From an uncultured Verrucomicrobia subdivision 3 bacterium (lineage in GTDB: Bacteria > Verrucomicrobiota > Verrucomicrobiia > Limisphaerales > UBA11358), in NCBI GenBank assembly GCA_903835255.1, contig CAILMI010000030.1, forward strand, positions 1-64,000: 64,000 nucleotides of DNA, written 5' to 3'. How positions within the stretch are numbered: the first letter of the stretch is position 1; each line of letters begins with the position of its first letter. Below, piece after piece: positions 1 through 9,603 of this stretch. The notes beneath the pieces were generated by a model. It searched no databases. It had not been told where the DNA came from and was given only the letters and a program-made list of their open reading frames with translations. The position numbers and the translations under genes are program-made.

Positions 1-156
1 ACAGCAACGCGCGTCCGATTCCCTCGCCCCGCAGCGCAGCGCGGGGAGAGGGCCAGGGAGAGGGGCGGCGTTACCGGGATGCGAAGGATGCCCAATCCCC
101 AGTTCGTTCCACCGAATCCGGACCAGATCATTCCGGAGAAGGGAAACACAAAGTGA
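1..156 (+). CDS. 3' end of an upstream CDS (possibly transketolase N-terminal subunit, by context), C-terminus ...RVRFPRPAAQRGERARERGGVTGMRRMPNPQFVPPNPDQIIPEKGNTK*
   Basis: Frame 1 is open from base 1 to TGA at 154-156; the next gene is the C-terminal transketolase subunit, which is usually preceded by the N-terminal subunit. Confidence 0.5.
   Translation, partial: TATRVRFPRPAAQRGERARERGGVTGMRRMPNPQFVPPNPDQIIPEKGNTK
14..65. repeat. Dispersed repeat copy 1 (tccgattccctcgccccgcagcgcagcgcggggagagggccagggagagggg)
   Basis: 52-nt identity with 275-326. Confidence 0.9.
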
Positions 157-274
157 TTAGTTGCTTTCAAGAGCACCGCCTCTCCCCAGCCCTCTCCTCC
201 ATTCCAAATGGAGGAGAGGGGGTGGCGGCCTGCGCGATTCATATCTCTCGAATATTCGAGAACGGCAATGCGCA

Positions 275-326
275 TCCGATTCCCTCGCCCCGCAGCGCAG
301 CGCGGGGAGAGGGCCAGGGAGAGGGG
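275..326. repeat. Dispersed repeat copy 2
   Basis: Identical to 14-65. Confidence 0.9.
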
Positions 327-364
327 TTTCTTCATTTTTTACCGCCACTTTTCATCACAAGTAC

Positions 365-1363
365 ATGAGCGCACCCGCCCCCTCCCTCTTCACCCCGGCC
401 GCCAAGGCGATGGCCGAAAAAATCGGCCTGAAGCTGGGTCGCGCCAACCTCGAGGAATTCGCCGCCACCCTCGAAGAACTCGCGAAAGCAAATCCGAACA
501 TCATCGCCGTCACGAGCGACTCGCGCGGGTCAGGCAAGCTCGCGCCCTTTGGCAAAGCCCTGCCCAAGCAGATCGTCGAGGTCGGCATTGCGGAGCAGAA
601 CCTCGTCGGCATCACCGCGGGCCTGGCCGCGTGCGGCAAAAAATCATTCGGGGTCTCGCCCGGCTGCTTTCTCACCGCGCGGTCGCTGGAGCAGATTAAG
701 AACGACGTGTGTTACTCGGACGTCCCCGCGGTGCTCATCGGCATCAGCTCCGGCGTGAGCTACGGCGCCCTGGGCACAACGCACCACTCGCTGCACGACC
801 TCGCGGTCCTGCGCGCAATCAATAATCTCACGATCCTCGTGCCGGCCGATAACTTCGAATCGCGGCAGGCCATCCTCGCCGCCGCCCGCGCGACCCACCC
901 GGTCTTCGTCCGTTTTGGCAAAGCCCCCATGTACGGCTTGCACGCGCCGGCCGCCCACTTCGAAGTGGGCAAGGCCATGACCGTGCGCGAGGGCAATGAC
1001 GTGGCATTCATCGCCACGGGGGAAACGGTGGTGCACGCGCTGCTGGCCGCCGGACATCTGGCGGAACGCGGCGTGAACTGCCGCGTCCTGTCCCTGCACA
1101 GTATCAAGCCGCTCGACGCCCCGGCCATCCTGAAAGCCGGTCGCGAGTGCAAGGCGGTCATCACCGTGGAGGAGCACATGGTCCACGGCGGTCTCGGCGA
1201 AGCCTGTGCCGCAGTGCTGATGCAGGCGGGGGTGAGCAAGCCTTTCCGCATCGTGGGGTTTCCGGATGAAGAGACTGTACCCGGCGCGCAGGCGGACATC
1301 TTCCGGCATTACGGGATTTCGATGGAGGGCTTGAGCGAGATGGCAAACAGGCTTTTAAAATGA
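365..1363 (+). CDS. Transketolase C-terminal subunit
   Basis: MSAPAPSLFTPAAKAMAEKIG...VEVGIAEQNLVGITAGLA...; Transket_pyr and C-terminal domains only. The listed ORF start at 161 extends over repeat DNA; ATG 365 preferred. Confidence 0.9.
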   Translation: MSAPAPSLFTPAAKAMAEKIGLKLGRANLEEFAATLEELAKANPNIIAVTSDSRGSGKLAPFGKALPKQIVEVGIAEQNLVGITAGLAACGKKSFGVSPGCFLTARSLEQIKNDVCYSDVPAVLIGISSGVSYGALGTTHHSLHDLAVLRAINNLTILVPADNFESRQAILAAARATHPVFVRFGKAPMYGLHAPAAHFEVGKAMTVREGNDVAFIATGETVVHALLAAGHLAERGVNCRVLSLHSIKPLDAPAILKAGRECKAVITVEEHMVHGGLGEACAAVLMQAGVSKPFRIVGFPDEETVPGAQADIFRHYGISMEGLSEMANRLLK

Positions 1364-2331
1364 ACCGGGCGGGTATTTACCTCTTCCGTTGGATGGCCAG
1401 CCTTGTGCTTGGCCTGATGATGGTTAGCTGTGCGGGAAGAAGCACGGCCTCGAAAACCTCATCCTCAAGGCTGATAAAAACGCAGATGAACAGCTTGGGG
1501 ATGGAGTTGATTTTTGTTCCCGCCGGCCAGTTCGTTGCCGGAAGTCCGACCACGGAATCCGAACGGGGAACCAACGAGACACCCCATCCCGTGATTCTCA
1601 CGAAACCGTACTGGTTGGGCGCAACACATGTGACCGTGGGCCAGTTCACGGCGTTCGTGAAATCGAGCCGATACCAGACGGCGGCGGAAAAGGAGGGCTG
1701 GGCCAATGGATCCTGGAACCTCGCTGAAAATAAATGGAATCGTTTAATGGGTGCGTCCTGGCGGCATCCCGGCTTTGCACAAGAGGAGTCTCATCCGGTG
1801 GTTTGCGTGAACTGGCACGATGCAAAAGCATTCTGCGACTGGTTGAGTTTGAAGGAAGGGCGGCATTATCGGCTGCCGACGGAAGCCGAGTGGGAATACG
1901 CGTCCCGCGCCGGGCAGACCACGGCGTATTTGTGGGGCAACGATCCGAATGACGGACAAGGCTGGGCAAATTGCTCCGACCAGACTGCCGCAGGCCGGTT
2001 CACCTTGTTTCCGGCTTTCACTTGGTCGGATGGTTTTATCTACACGTCACCCGTGGGGACCTTCCGTCGCAACGCCTGGGGATTTCAGGACATGCTGGGA
2101 AATACACTGCAGTGGTGCGGCGATTGGTTTGGCGAATATCCAACCACCGCGGCGACCGATCCGCAAGGGCCAGCGGCAGGAAAAGAGCGGGTATTGCGCG
2201 GCGGATCGTTCCTCTACGGGCCGCGCCATTGTCGCTGCGCTTTCCGGGGACGGAACCTGCCTGAATTTCAAAATTATTATATCGGCTTCCGCGTGGTGCT
2301 AGAAACGGGTCCGGAAGAGAACGTCAAATGA
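1360..2331 (+). CDS. SUMF1/formylglycine-generating-enzyme family lipoprotein
   Basis: GMELIFVPAGQFVAGSP...YRLPTEAEWEYASRAG...RVLRGGSF; N-terminal lipobox-like LMMVSCAG; 4-bp overlap with upstream gene. Confidence 0.9.
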   Translation: MNRAGIYLFRWMASLVLGLMMVSCAGRSTASKTSSSRLIKTQMNSLGMELIFVPAGQFVAGSPTTESERGTNETPHPVILTKPYWLGATHVTVGQFTAFVKSSRYQTAAEKEGWANGSWNLAENKWNRLMGASWRHPGFAQEESHPVVCVNWHDAKAFCDWLSLKEGRHYRLPTEAEWEYASRAGQTTAYLWGNDPNDGQGWANCSDQTAAGRFTLFPAFTWSDGFIYTSPVGTFRRNAWGFQDMLGNTLQWCGDWFGEYPTTAATDPQGPAAGKERVLRGGSFLYGPRHCRCAFRGRNLPEFQNYYIGFRVVLETGPEENVK

Positions 2332-3809
2332 TGAGCCTTATTCTCGCCATTGATCAAAGCACGTCCGCGACCAAGGCGGTGCTCTTTGACGCGCGCGGAG
2401 CCATCGTGGATCAAGCTTCCCAGGCGCATCGCCAGATCTATCCGCAGCCGGGCTGGGTGGAGCACGACGCCGAGGAACTCTGGAAAAACGTGCTCACGGT
2501 CATCCGCGCGATTGCCAAACGCAACCGGTCCAAGCTCAACAAGCTTTCCGCCCTGAGCCTCACCAACCAGCGCGAGACCGTGGTGGTGTTTGATCGCAGC
2601 ACGGGAAAGCCGCTGCACCATGCGCTCGTCTGGCAGGACCGACGCGGCGACGCCATTTGCGCCAGGCTCACGAAGCGGGGTCATGGGCCAAGTGTTCTGA
2701 AGAAAACGGGTCTGAAGATCGACGCCTACTTCTCCGCGTCCAAACTCCGCTGGCTGATCGAGAACAGGCCCGCGCTCGCGGCCAGCCTCAAGAGCGGCCA
2801 GGCGGTCATCGGAACCATCGACGCCTATCTGATCCACCGGCTCACGGGCGGCCAGGTTTTTGCCACGGATTTTACCAATGCCAGCCGCACGCTGCTCTTT
2901 GACATCGGCAAACTAAAGTGGGATCTCGACCTCTGCAAATTGTTCAAAGTCCCCGCCAGCGCCTTGCCCGAAGTCCGCGAAAGCGCGGCCCACTTTGGCG
3001 AGACGGATGCGGACGGCATTTTACCCAAACCTCTGCCCATCGTTGGTGTGATGGGCGATTCCCAAGCATCGCTGTTTGCGCAACGCTGCTATCAGCCCGG
3101 CACGGCCAAGGCGACGTTCGGCACGGGCACGAGCGTGTTGCTCAATATCGGCGACACGCTGCGCATCTGCGAAAAAGGCGCGGTCACCGCGCTGGCGTGG
3201 GTGTATCAAGGCCGGCCGACGTATGCATTCGAGGGCCTGATTAGCTTCTCAGCCGCCACCATCGAGTGGCTCAAGAATCAACTGGGCCTCATTCAAAGCG
3301 CGGCGGAGGTCGAGAAACTGGCACGGAGCGTGAAGGACAACGGCGGGGTTTACCTCGTGCCGGCTTTTGCTGGATTGAGCGCACCGCATTGGTCGCCGGA
3401 GGCGCGCGCGGCGATCGTCGGCATGACGGCGCACACCCGCAAGGCCCATGTCGTCCGCGCCGCGCAGGAGGCCATCGCGTATCAGATTCGCGACGTGCTC
3501 GACCTGATGCGCGCGGAGGCAAAGGTGACGCTGCAGCGCCTTCAGGCCGACGGCGGTCCGACGCGGAACCGGTTTCTGATGCAGTTCACCGCCGACCTGA
3601 CCGGCGCGGAGATCCAGGTGGCCGAGGTGGCTGAGAGTTCCGCCTGGGGGGCGGCGATGAGCGGTTTGCTGGGGCTGGGTCTTTGCAAATCACTGGGCGA
3701 ACTGGCACACTTGCCGCGCCGCCAGAAAAAATTCCGCCCGCAAATGAAACCTGCCGAAGTGAAAAGACTTCACACCGGTTGGACGCAGGCGGTAAAACGG
3801 GTCCTATAA
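2328..3809 (+). CDS. FGGY-family carbohydrate kinase (glycerol kinase-like)
   Basis: [17 protein letters not shown]...[29 protein letters not shown]. Confidence 0.88.
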   Translation: MMSLILAIDQSTSATKAVLFDARGAIVDQASQAHRQIYPQPGWVEHDAEELWKNVLTVIRAIAKRNRSKLNKLSALSLTNQRETVVVFDRSTGKPLHHALVWQDRRGDAICARLTKRGHGPSVLKKTGLKIDAYFSASKLRWLIENRPALAASLKSGQAVIGTIDAYLIHRLTGGQVFATDFTNASRTLLFDIGKLKWDLDLCKLFKVPASALPEVRESAAHFGETDADGILPKPLPIVGVMGDSQASLFAQRCYQPGTAKATFGTGTSVLLNIGDTLRICEKGAVTALAWVYQGRPTYAFEGLISFSAATIEWLKNQLGLIQSAAEVEKLARSVKDNGGVYLVPAFAGLSAPHWSPEARAAIVGMTAHTRKAHVVRAAQEAIAYQIRDVLDLMRAEAKVTLQRLQADGGPTRNRFLMQFTADLTGAEIQVAEVAESSAWGAAMSGLLGLGLCKSLGELAHLPRRQKKFRPQMKPAEVKRLHTGWTQAVKRVL

Positions 3810-3849
3810 CCTTTCAGACGCGAATCAAACCAAACACGTAAACTCAATC

Positions 3850-4803
3850 ATGAAAACCAACTGGATCAAACAGGCATTCGCCGCCGGGCTTTCGATGGCG
3901 GTGCTGCTCTTCACGCAAACCTCCTCCGCGCAGGCTGCCCCCAAACAAAAAATCGCCGTGGTGGTGTCGACGCTCAATAACCCCTGGTTTGTTGTGCTGG
4001 GCGAGACCGCCAAAGCCCGCGCCGTGGAACTCGGCTATGAGGCGACGCTCTTCGACTCGCAGAATGACACGGCAAAAGAGGCCGCGCATTTCGAAAACCT
4101 GATTGCCGGGGGCTACAGGGCGGTGCTGTTCAACCCGACCGACGCGAATGGCTCCATCGCCAACGTGGAGAAGGCCAAGGCGGCGGGCATTCCGGTGTTC
4201 TGCATCGACCGCGAGATCAATTCGACCAATGCGGCCACCGCTCAGATGCTTTCCGACAGCTATTCCGGCTGCGTGAAACTCGGCCAGCTGTTCGTGAAGA
4301 CCGTGGGCAAGGAGGGTGAATATGCCGAGCTGCTCGGCATTGTCGGCGACAACAATACCTGGAACCGCTCGAAAGGGTTTCACAGCGTGGTGGACCGTTA
4401 CCCCGGCTTGAAGATGGTCGCGCAGCAGAGCGGCGAGTTCGACCGCGCGAAAGGTATGGAAGTGATGGAATCCATCCTGCAGGCCCATCCCGACCTCCGG
4501 GGCGTTTTCTGCGGGAACGACGCAATGGCGATGGGCGCGTATCAGGCGCTCGTCACGGCGGGCAAGATGGACCAGGTAAAAGTCTTCGGCTTCGACGGCG
4601 CGGACGACGTGGTGAGGTCCATTGCCGAGGGGAAAATCGTGGCAACGGGCATGCAGTTCCCAAAAAAAATGGCGCAGCAATCCGCCGAATTTGCTGATCA
4701 ATACATCAAGGGCAAACGTGATTTCGCCCAGAAAATCCCCGTGCCGGTGGAGCTGGTCACCCGGGAAAACGTCGGCAAATACGGCGATTACGGAAAGAAA
4801 TAA
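3850..4803 (+). CDS. Sugar ABC transporter substrate-binding protein, RbsB-like
   Basis: Signal peptide; [15 protein letters not shown]...[17 protein letters not shown]...VFGFDGADD periplasmic binding protein fold. Confidence 0.9.
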   Translation: MKTNWIKQAFAAGLSMAVLLFTQTSSAQAAPKQKIAVVVSTLNNPWFVVLGETAKARAVELGYEATLFDSQNDTAKEAAHFENLIAGGYRAVLFNPTDANGSIANVEKAKAAGIPVFCIDREINSTNAATAQMLSDSYSGCVKLGQLFVKTVGKEGEYAELLGIVGDNNTWNRSKGFHSVVDRYPGLKMVAQQSGEFDRAKGMEVMESILQAHPDLRGVFCGNDAMAMGAYQALVTAGKMDQVKVFGFDGADDVVRSIAEGKIVATGMQFPKKMAQQSAEFADQYIKGKRDFAQKIPVPVELVTRENVGKYGDYGKK

Positions 4804-4806
4804 TCC

Positions 4807-5439
4807 ATGCGCGTTCTTCGCTGGATCATTGCCCTGATGGTGGCCGCAGGCCTGTGCCGGGTGTTCCCGCTCTTCCACGCGGTGCCGCTGAAGACGGCGG
4901 CGGCGGCCAAGGCCGCAGCCGCCTTCAACCCCGCGCAGTTCGCAGAAACTTTTTGGACTGGAACATTACTGACCTCACTGGACCGGGCGGTGCGCGCCGA
5001 CGAACTGGTGTCACTGATCCAAACCGACCCGGCGGCGGCAAAAAAGAAATACTCCCGGAGCATTGGCCTGAGCGAGGGCTATTTTTATTTTCTGCGCGGC
5101 GAAGGGAAGATTCTTTCCGTGTCAGACGACGAGGTCATTATCGCCGTGACCGGGGGCGGCACCCGCGCCGAAGTCTCGCTGCAGGCGGGTCTGATTTTTG
5201 GCAATGCGGTGCGCGACGGCACCGGGCTGCTCAGTGCGAACGATTATCCCAATTCGCAGGACTTCAATGATATTTCCGCGGCGCTGAATCACCTCGTGGA
5301 AACCAGCGTGCAACCGAAGCTGCGAGCGCAGGCAAAGGCCGGCGCAAGGATCTCTTTCGCCGGCTGTGCGGAAGTGAATGACGAAGCCGCCGATCTGAAG
5401 CCGTTGAAAGTGATCCCCCTCCAGACGCAATCTGAATGA
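4807..5439 (+). CDS. DUF2291-like protein linked to sugar ABC transporter
   Basis: Position between SBP and permease; sequence pattern consistent with DUF2291. Confidence 0.65.
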   Translation: MRVLRWIIALMVAAGLCRVFPLFHAVPLKTAAAAKAAAAFNPAQFAETFWTGTLLTSLDRAVRADELVSLIQTDPAAAKKKYSRSIGLSEGYFYFLRGEGKILSVSDDEVIIAVTGGGTRAEVSLQAGLIFGNAVRDGTGLLSANDYPNSQDFNDISAALNHLVETSVQPKLRAQAKAGARISFAGCAEVNDEAADLKPLKVIPLQTQSE

Positions 5440-6401
5440 ACACCCGGGAACTTTTGAAAAAGCTGCAGCCGCTCATCGCGCTCATTGTGATGGTCGCGGT
5501 GCTGTCGCTGCTCTCGGACAAGTTTCTCACCCTCGCCAACCAGCGTAATATTCTGCTGCAAATCTCGGTGAACCTCTGCCTCTCCATCGGCATGACGCTC
5601 ATCATCCTGACAGGGGGCATTGATCTGTCGGTCGGCGCGATCCTGGGGTTAGCAGGCGCGGTGGCGGCGGGATTGTTAAAGAACGGTGTGGCGCTGAATC
5701 TGTTCGGGGTATCGTTGCAATTCACGCCCCTAGGCGCAGTGGCAGCGGGCATTCTCACCGGGCTGGCACTGGGCGGGTTCAATGGTTTTGCCATCACGCG
5801 CTTCAAGCTGCCGCCGTTCGTCGCCACCCTGGGAATGTTGAGCATCGCGCGCGGACTCACCCTGCTCTGGACGGGAGGCTTTCCGATCACGAGCTTAGGC
5901 GCAACATTTGGTTTCATCGGCGCGGGAATTTTTCTGGGCGTGCCGATGGCGGTGTGGATTTCCGCCGGATTGGTCGCTCTTTTCTATTTCATTTCCCGGC
6001 GCACATTGCTGGGCCGGTACATTTATGCCGTGGGGGGAAATGAGAAGGCGACGGCGTTTTCCGGCATCGATGTGGACCGCATCAAGATCCGGGTCTATGC
6101 GCTGGGCGGCGCGCTGGCGGCGGTGGCGGGGCTGATCGTCACCGCGCGCCTCGACGCCGCCGACCCCAAGGCCGGACTTGGCTACGAACTTGATTCCATC
6201 GCCGCGGTGGTCATTGGGGGCACCTCGCTCTCCGGGGGCCGCGGCTCGATTCTTGGCACCGTGCTTGGGTGCCTGATCATCGGGGTGTTGAACAACGGAC
6301 TGTTCCTGCTCGACGTCTCGCCCTTCTGGCAGCAAGTCATCAAGGGCCTGGTGATTCTCGCGGCCGTCGCGGCGGATAGGCTGGGGACGCGCCGGAGCTG
6401 A
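5436..6401 (+). CDS. Sugar ABC transporter permease, RbsC-like
   Basis: Multiple TM segments; GGIDLSVGAILGLAG, GYELDSIAAVVIGGTSLSGGRGSILGTVLGC. Confidence 0.92.
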   Translation: MNTRELLKKLQPLIALIVMVAVLSLLSDKFLTLANQRNILLQISVNLCLSIGMTLIILTGGIDLSVGAILGLAGAVAAGLLKNGVALNLFGVSLQFTPLGAVAAGILTGLALGGFNGFAITRFKLPPFVATLGMLSIARGLTLLWTGGFPITSLGATFGFIGAGIFLGVPMAVWISAGLVALFYFISRRTLLGRYIYAVGGNEKATAFSGIDVDRIKIRVYALGGALAAVAGLIVTARLDAADPKAGLGYELDSIAAVVIGGTSLSGGRGSILGTVLGCLIIGVLNNGLFLLDVSPFWQQVIKGLVILAAVAADRLGTRRS

Positions 6402-6405
6402 TGCG

Positions 6406-6424
6406 GCCTCCGGTCACCGGAGGC
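6406..6424. terminator. 8-bp perfect hairpin between convergent permease and ptsI genes
   Basis: GCCTCCGG TCA CCGGAGGC. Confidence 0.4.
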
Positions 6425-6439
6425 GGGCCCTGGGGTGGC

Positions 6440-8215
6440 TCACGTTTTGTTCTCAAACAGGCCGGGGGCGGTCTCGCGGGCGAACTTCTGGCAGCGGGAA
6501 TAGATTTCCGAGGGGGATTCGCATTGCAACGCGAACTCTGCCAGCGCCTGCGCCTCGGTCAGCCGGAGCCGTCGCAGGATGTATTTCACCTGGGGGACGA
6601 CGGTCGGGGCGGCGCTCAGCTCATCCACGCCAAGTCCGATTAACAAGGGCGCCAGTATGGGGTCGCCGGCGATTTCGCCGCACACCCCCACCCAGGCCCC
6701 GTGCTTGTGCGCGGCGTCCACGGTCATCTTGATAAGGCGGAGAATTGCCGGATGGGTCGGCTCGTACAGATGCGACACCTTCTCGTTGGTGCGGTCGGCG
6801 GCGAGCGTGTATTGGATCAGGTCATTGCTGCCGATGCTGAAAAATTTCACGCGGCGCGCCAGCGTGTCGGCGATCAGCGCGGCGGACGGGATTTCAATCA
6901 TCGCGCCGATGTCCATGGCCTCATCGAACGGAATGTTTTTCGAGCGCAGCTCGGCCTTGCACTGTTCAACCAGCGCGGCGGCCTGGTTCAGTTCGTCCAG
7001 GCCAGAGATCATTGGGTACATCATCTTCACGTTGCCCTCCACGCTGGCGCGGAGGATGGCGCGCAGCTGGGCGCAGAACAATTCAGGCTGGGCCAGGCAG
7101 AACCGGATGGCGCGCCAGCCGAGAAAAGGGTTCATCTCCTGCGCCAACTGGAGATGCGAGGCGAACTTGTCGCCGCCCAGATCCAGCGTGCGAATGATGA
7201 CGGGGTGGGGTTTGAGTGCGGCGGCAACCCGGCGATAAACTTGGTACTGGTCCTCTTCCCCCGGCGCGCTCTCGCGGTTGATGAACAGAAATTCCGTGCG
7301 GAACAGGCCCACCCCTTCCGCGCCGTGCTGCAGGACGGCCTCGATGTCATTCTGATCCTCGATGTTAGCGGAGAGATGAATGCGCTTCCCGTCCAGGGTG
7401 ACGGCGGGCTGGCCCTGAATCTCATGGAGCTTTTCCTCGAGCGACGCCTTGAGCTGGGAGAGCTGCCCATATTCAAACAGAGTCTGGTCGGTCGGATTGA
7501 CGATGACAGTGCCGTTGTATCCGTCCAGCAGCGCGTAGTCCCCCGTGTCAAACTCCTCGCTGGCCGTCTTCAGTCCGACCACGGCGGGGATGCCTAGCGA
7601 CCGGGCGATGATGGCGGTGTGCGAGGTCTTGCCGCCGATGTCGGTTACGAACCCCAGAACGACTTTTTTATCCAATTGCGCCGTCATGGACGCGCTTAAA
7701 TCATGGCTCACCAGGATGCACGGCTCGGAAATATGGCGGAGGTCGAATTGATCCCGCACATCCAGCAAATTATCGAGCACGCGCGCGGTCAGATCGCGCA
7801 TGTCATCGGCGCGCTCGCGGAGATACTCGTCGTCCACGGCGGCCAGGGCGGCGGCGTACCGTTCGGAGACCGCATGAAAGGCGTGCTCGGCATTGGCGCC
7901 CTGTTCGCGGATGGAGCGGATGACCTCATCCACCAGCATCCGGTCTTCGAGCATGAGCAGGTGGGCCTCAAAAATGTCCCCCTCCTGGGTGCCCATGTTT
8001 TCCACGACCCGGCGCTGCACCTCGGAAATCTGCTGCCGGGTCTGAACCAGCGCCTTCTCGAACCGGCCGACCTCCGCCTCGATTTCATTGGGGGGGAGGT
8101 CGCGCTTGGCGATGACGTGGCGGGCGCGGTGCAGGACAAGGATTTTGCCGCGGCAAATGCCGGCGGAAACGGCAATACCGCGAAAGGCTTTTTCTCCTTT
8201 GGGGGGCGTCGGCAT
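6440..8215 (-). CDS. ptsI: Phosphoenolpyruvate-protein phosphotransferase (PTS enzyme I)
   Basis: GIAVSAGICRGK...GGKTSHTAIIARSLGIPAVVG...FFSIGSNDLIQYTLAADR; start chosen at MPTPPKGEK. Confidence 0.93.
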   Translation of the reverse strand: MPTPPKGEKAFRGIAVSAGICRGKILVLHRARHVIAKRDLPPNEIEAEVGRFEKALVQTRQQISEVQRRVVENMGTQEGDIFEAHLLMLEDRMLVDEVIRSIREQGANAEHAFHAVSERYAAALAAVDDEYLRERADDMRDLTARVLDNLLDVRDQFDLRHISEPCILVSHDLSASMTAQLDKKVVLGFVTDIGGKTSHTAIIARSLGIPAVVGLKTASEEFDTGDYALLDGYNGTVIVNPTDQTLFEYGQLSQLKASLEEKLHEIQGQPAVTLDGKRIHLSANIEDQNDIEAVLQHGAEGVGLFRTEFLFINRESAPGEEDQYQVYRRVAAALKPHPVIIRTLDLGGDKFASHLQLAQEMNPFLGWRAIRFCLAQPELFCAQLRAILRASVEGNVKMMYPMISGLDELNQAAALVEQCKAELRSKNIPFDEAMDIGAMIEIPSAALIADTLARRVKFFSIGSNDLIQYTLAADRTNEKVSHLYEPTHPAILRLIKMTVDAAHKHGAWVGVCGEIAGDPILAPLLIGLGVDELSAAPTVVPQVKYILRRLRLTEAQALAEFALQCESPSEIYSRCQKFARETAPGLFENKT

Positions 8216-8240
8216 ACGAGTCACGCCAAGAAATAGCCGA

Positions 8241-8336
8241 ACGGGTTTGGCTTGCAAAGGAATTCCACCTTAAAAATGAACCCGAGCAGCCAGGTTCGGA
8301 AGGGAGTCTGGCCCGGCCAGCAAGGCCCCGACCCAA
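8241..8336 (+). ncRNA. Candidate structured RNA resembling the small bacterial SRP RNA hairpin
   Basis: TGAACCC...CCAGGTTCGGAAGGGAG core-like string; 5' GGGT..GGCTTGC can pair with 3' GCAAGGCC..ACCC; lies in the ptsI/efp intergenic gap. The conserved 3' AGCA is replaced by AGTC, so tentative. Confidence 0.3.
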
Positions 8337-8402
8337 AGAGGAACATCCGTCGGCGCCGGCAATTTCAAACCGCTCTCAAAAAAACCGCCGGCAGGGAGGG
8401 GG

Positions 8403-8960
8403 TTACGCCCGCTCCATGTATTTTCCGGTGCGCGTGTCGATCTTGATCTTTTCGCCGGTTTTGATGAACAACGGCGCCTGCACGGTGATGCCGGTTTCCA
8501 TGATGATGGCTTTTTGAACGTTGTTGGCGGAATCGCCGCGCACCCCTTCGGGCGCATCGGTCACCGTCAAGATCACATTCGAGGGCAGCTCGATGGACAC
8601 CGCCTTTTCCTCCACGAACGTCACGGTCACCGCCGCATTTTCAACCAGATAATTCTTGTCGTCGCCAATGAGTTCAGCCGAGAGCGTCACCGTCTCATAG
8701 TTTTCCGGATCGGTGAAGACATAGTCGGCGCCGTCCTTGTAGCTGTACTCCATCTTGGTGGTGATCATCGGCACCGGCTCGATTTTTTCGGTCGAGCTGA
8801 AGCGCACGTCGGAGGATTTTCCGGTGCGAATGCTGCGCAGGGTCGCCTGCACGAAAGCGCGGAGGTTGCCGGGCGTGCGATGCTGCATGTCCAGCACCAC
8901 GGAGATATCGCCATTGTAATTGATTGCCATGCCCCGCCGGAGATCCCCTGCTGTTGCCAT
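8403..8960 (-). CDS. efp: Elongation factor P
   Basis: MATAGDLRRGMAINYNGDISVVLDMQHRTPGNLRAF...TDAPEGVRGDSANNVQKAIIMETGITVQAPLFIKTGEKIKIDTRTGKYMERA. Confidence 0.95.
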   Translation of the reverse strand: MATAGDLRRGMAINYNGDISVVLDMQHRTPGNLRAFVQATLRSIRTGKSSDVRFSSTEKIEPVPMITTKMEYSYKDGADYVFTDPENYETVTLSAELIGDDKNYLVENAAVTVTFVEEKAVSIELPSNVILTVTDAPEGVRGDSANNVQKAIIMETGITVQAPLFIKTGEKIKIDTRTGKYMERA

Positions 8961-9147
8961 AAGATTAAATTAAAGGTTAAACGGTTTTTCCACTGTAAGA
9001 GCTGACAAGATTATCCCAAATCCGACTTGAGGCAAGCTCCGGTTTTTCCGATGCCCGCGCCTGAACCGGTCGCCAAGGGCCAACCCCTCCTTGACACCAC
9101 AAAACTTTGTGTGTTAAAAGTTTGGAACCACTATTAGGAGTGGTTTT

Positions 9148-9603
9148 ATGCGTTGTCCCAAGTGCGGTTTTCAGGAAGATAAGGTCATTGATTCGCGCGC
9201 CTCCCGGGAAGGTGCGACCATCCGCCGCCGGCGCGAATGCACCGGCTGCCAGCATCGCTTCACCACTTACGAGGAAGTGGAGCATGAGGGATTGATGGTG
9301 CTGAAACGCGACGGGCGCCACGAGGAGTTCTCCCGCGAAAAACTGCTGTCCGGCATCCGCAAGGCCTGCCAAAAACGGCCCGTCAGCCCGCAGGCGATGG
9401 AAGATTTGGTGGACCATATCGTTGCCGCTGTCACCGCCAAATACGAGAATGAAGTGCCTGGCGAATTCATCGGCAAGATGGTCATGGAAGGGTTGAGAGA
9501 GACGGACGAGGTCGCCTATGTGCGCTTTGCCAGCGTCTATCGCCGCTTTCAAGAGGCCACCGACTTCGTGTCGGAGGTCCAAAAACTCGAGGCCGCCAAA
9601 TGA
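9148..9603 (+). CDS. nrdR: Transcriptional repressor NrdR
   Basis: MRCPKCGFQEDKVIDSRASREGATIRRRRECTGCQHRFTTYEEVE. Confidence 0.97.
   Translation: MRCPKCGFQEDKVIDSRASREGATIRRRRECTGCQHRFTTYEEVEHEGLMVLKRDGRHEEFSREKLLSGIRKACQKRPVSPQAMEDLVDHIVAAVTAKYENEVPGEFIGKMVMEGLRETDEVAYVRFASVYRRFQEATDFVSEVQKLEAAK

Noticed and set aside
644-1309. 221-aa minus ORF
   Set aside because: Antisense to the transketolase subunit
3844-4878. 344-aa minus ORF
   Set aside because: Antisense to the RbsB-like gene; no domain recognised
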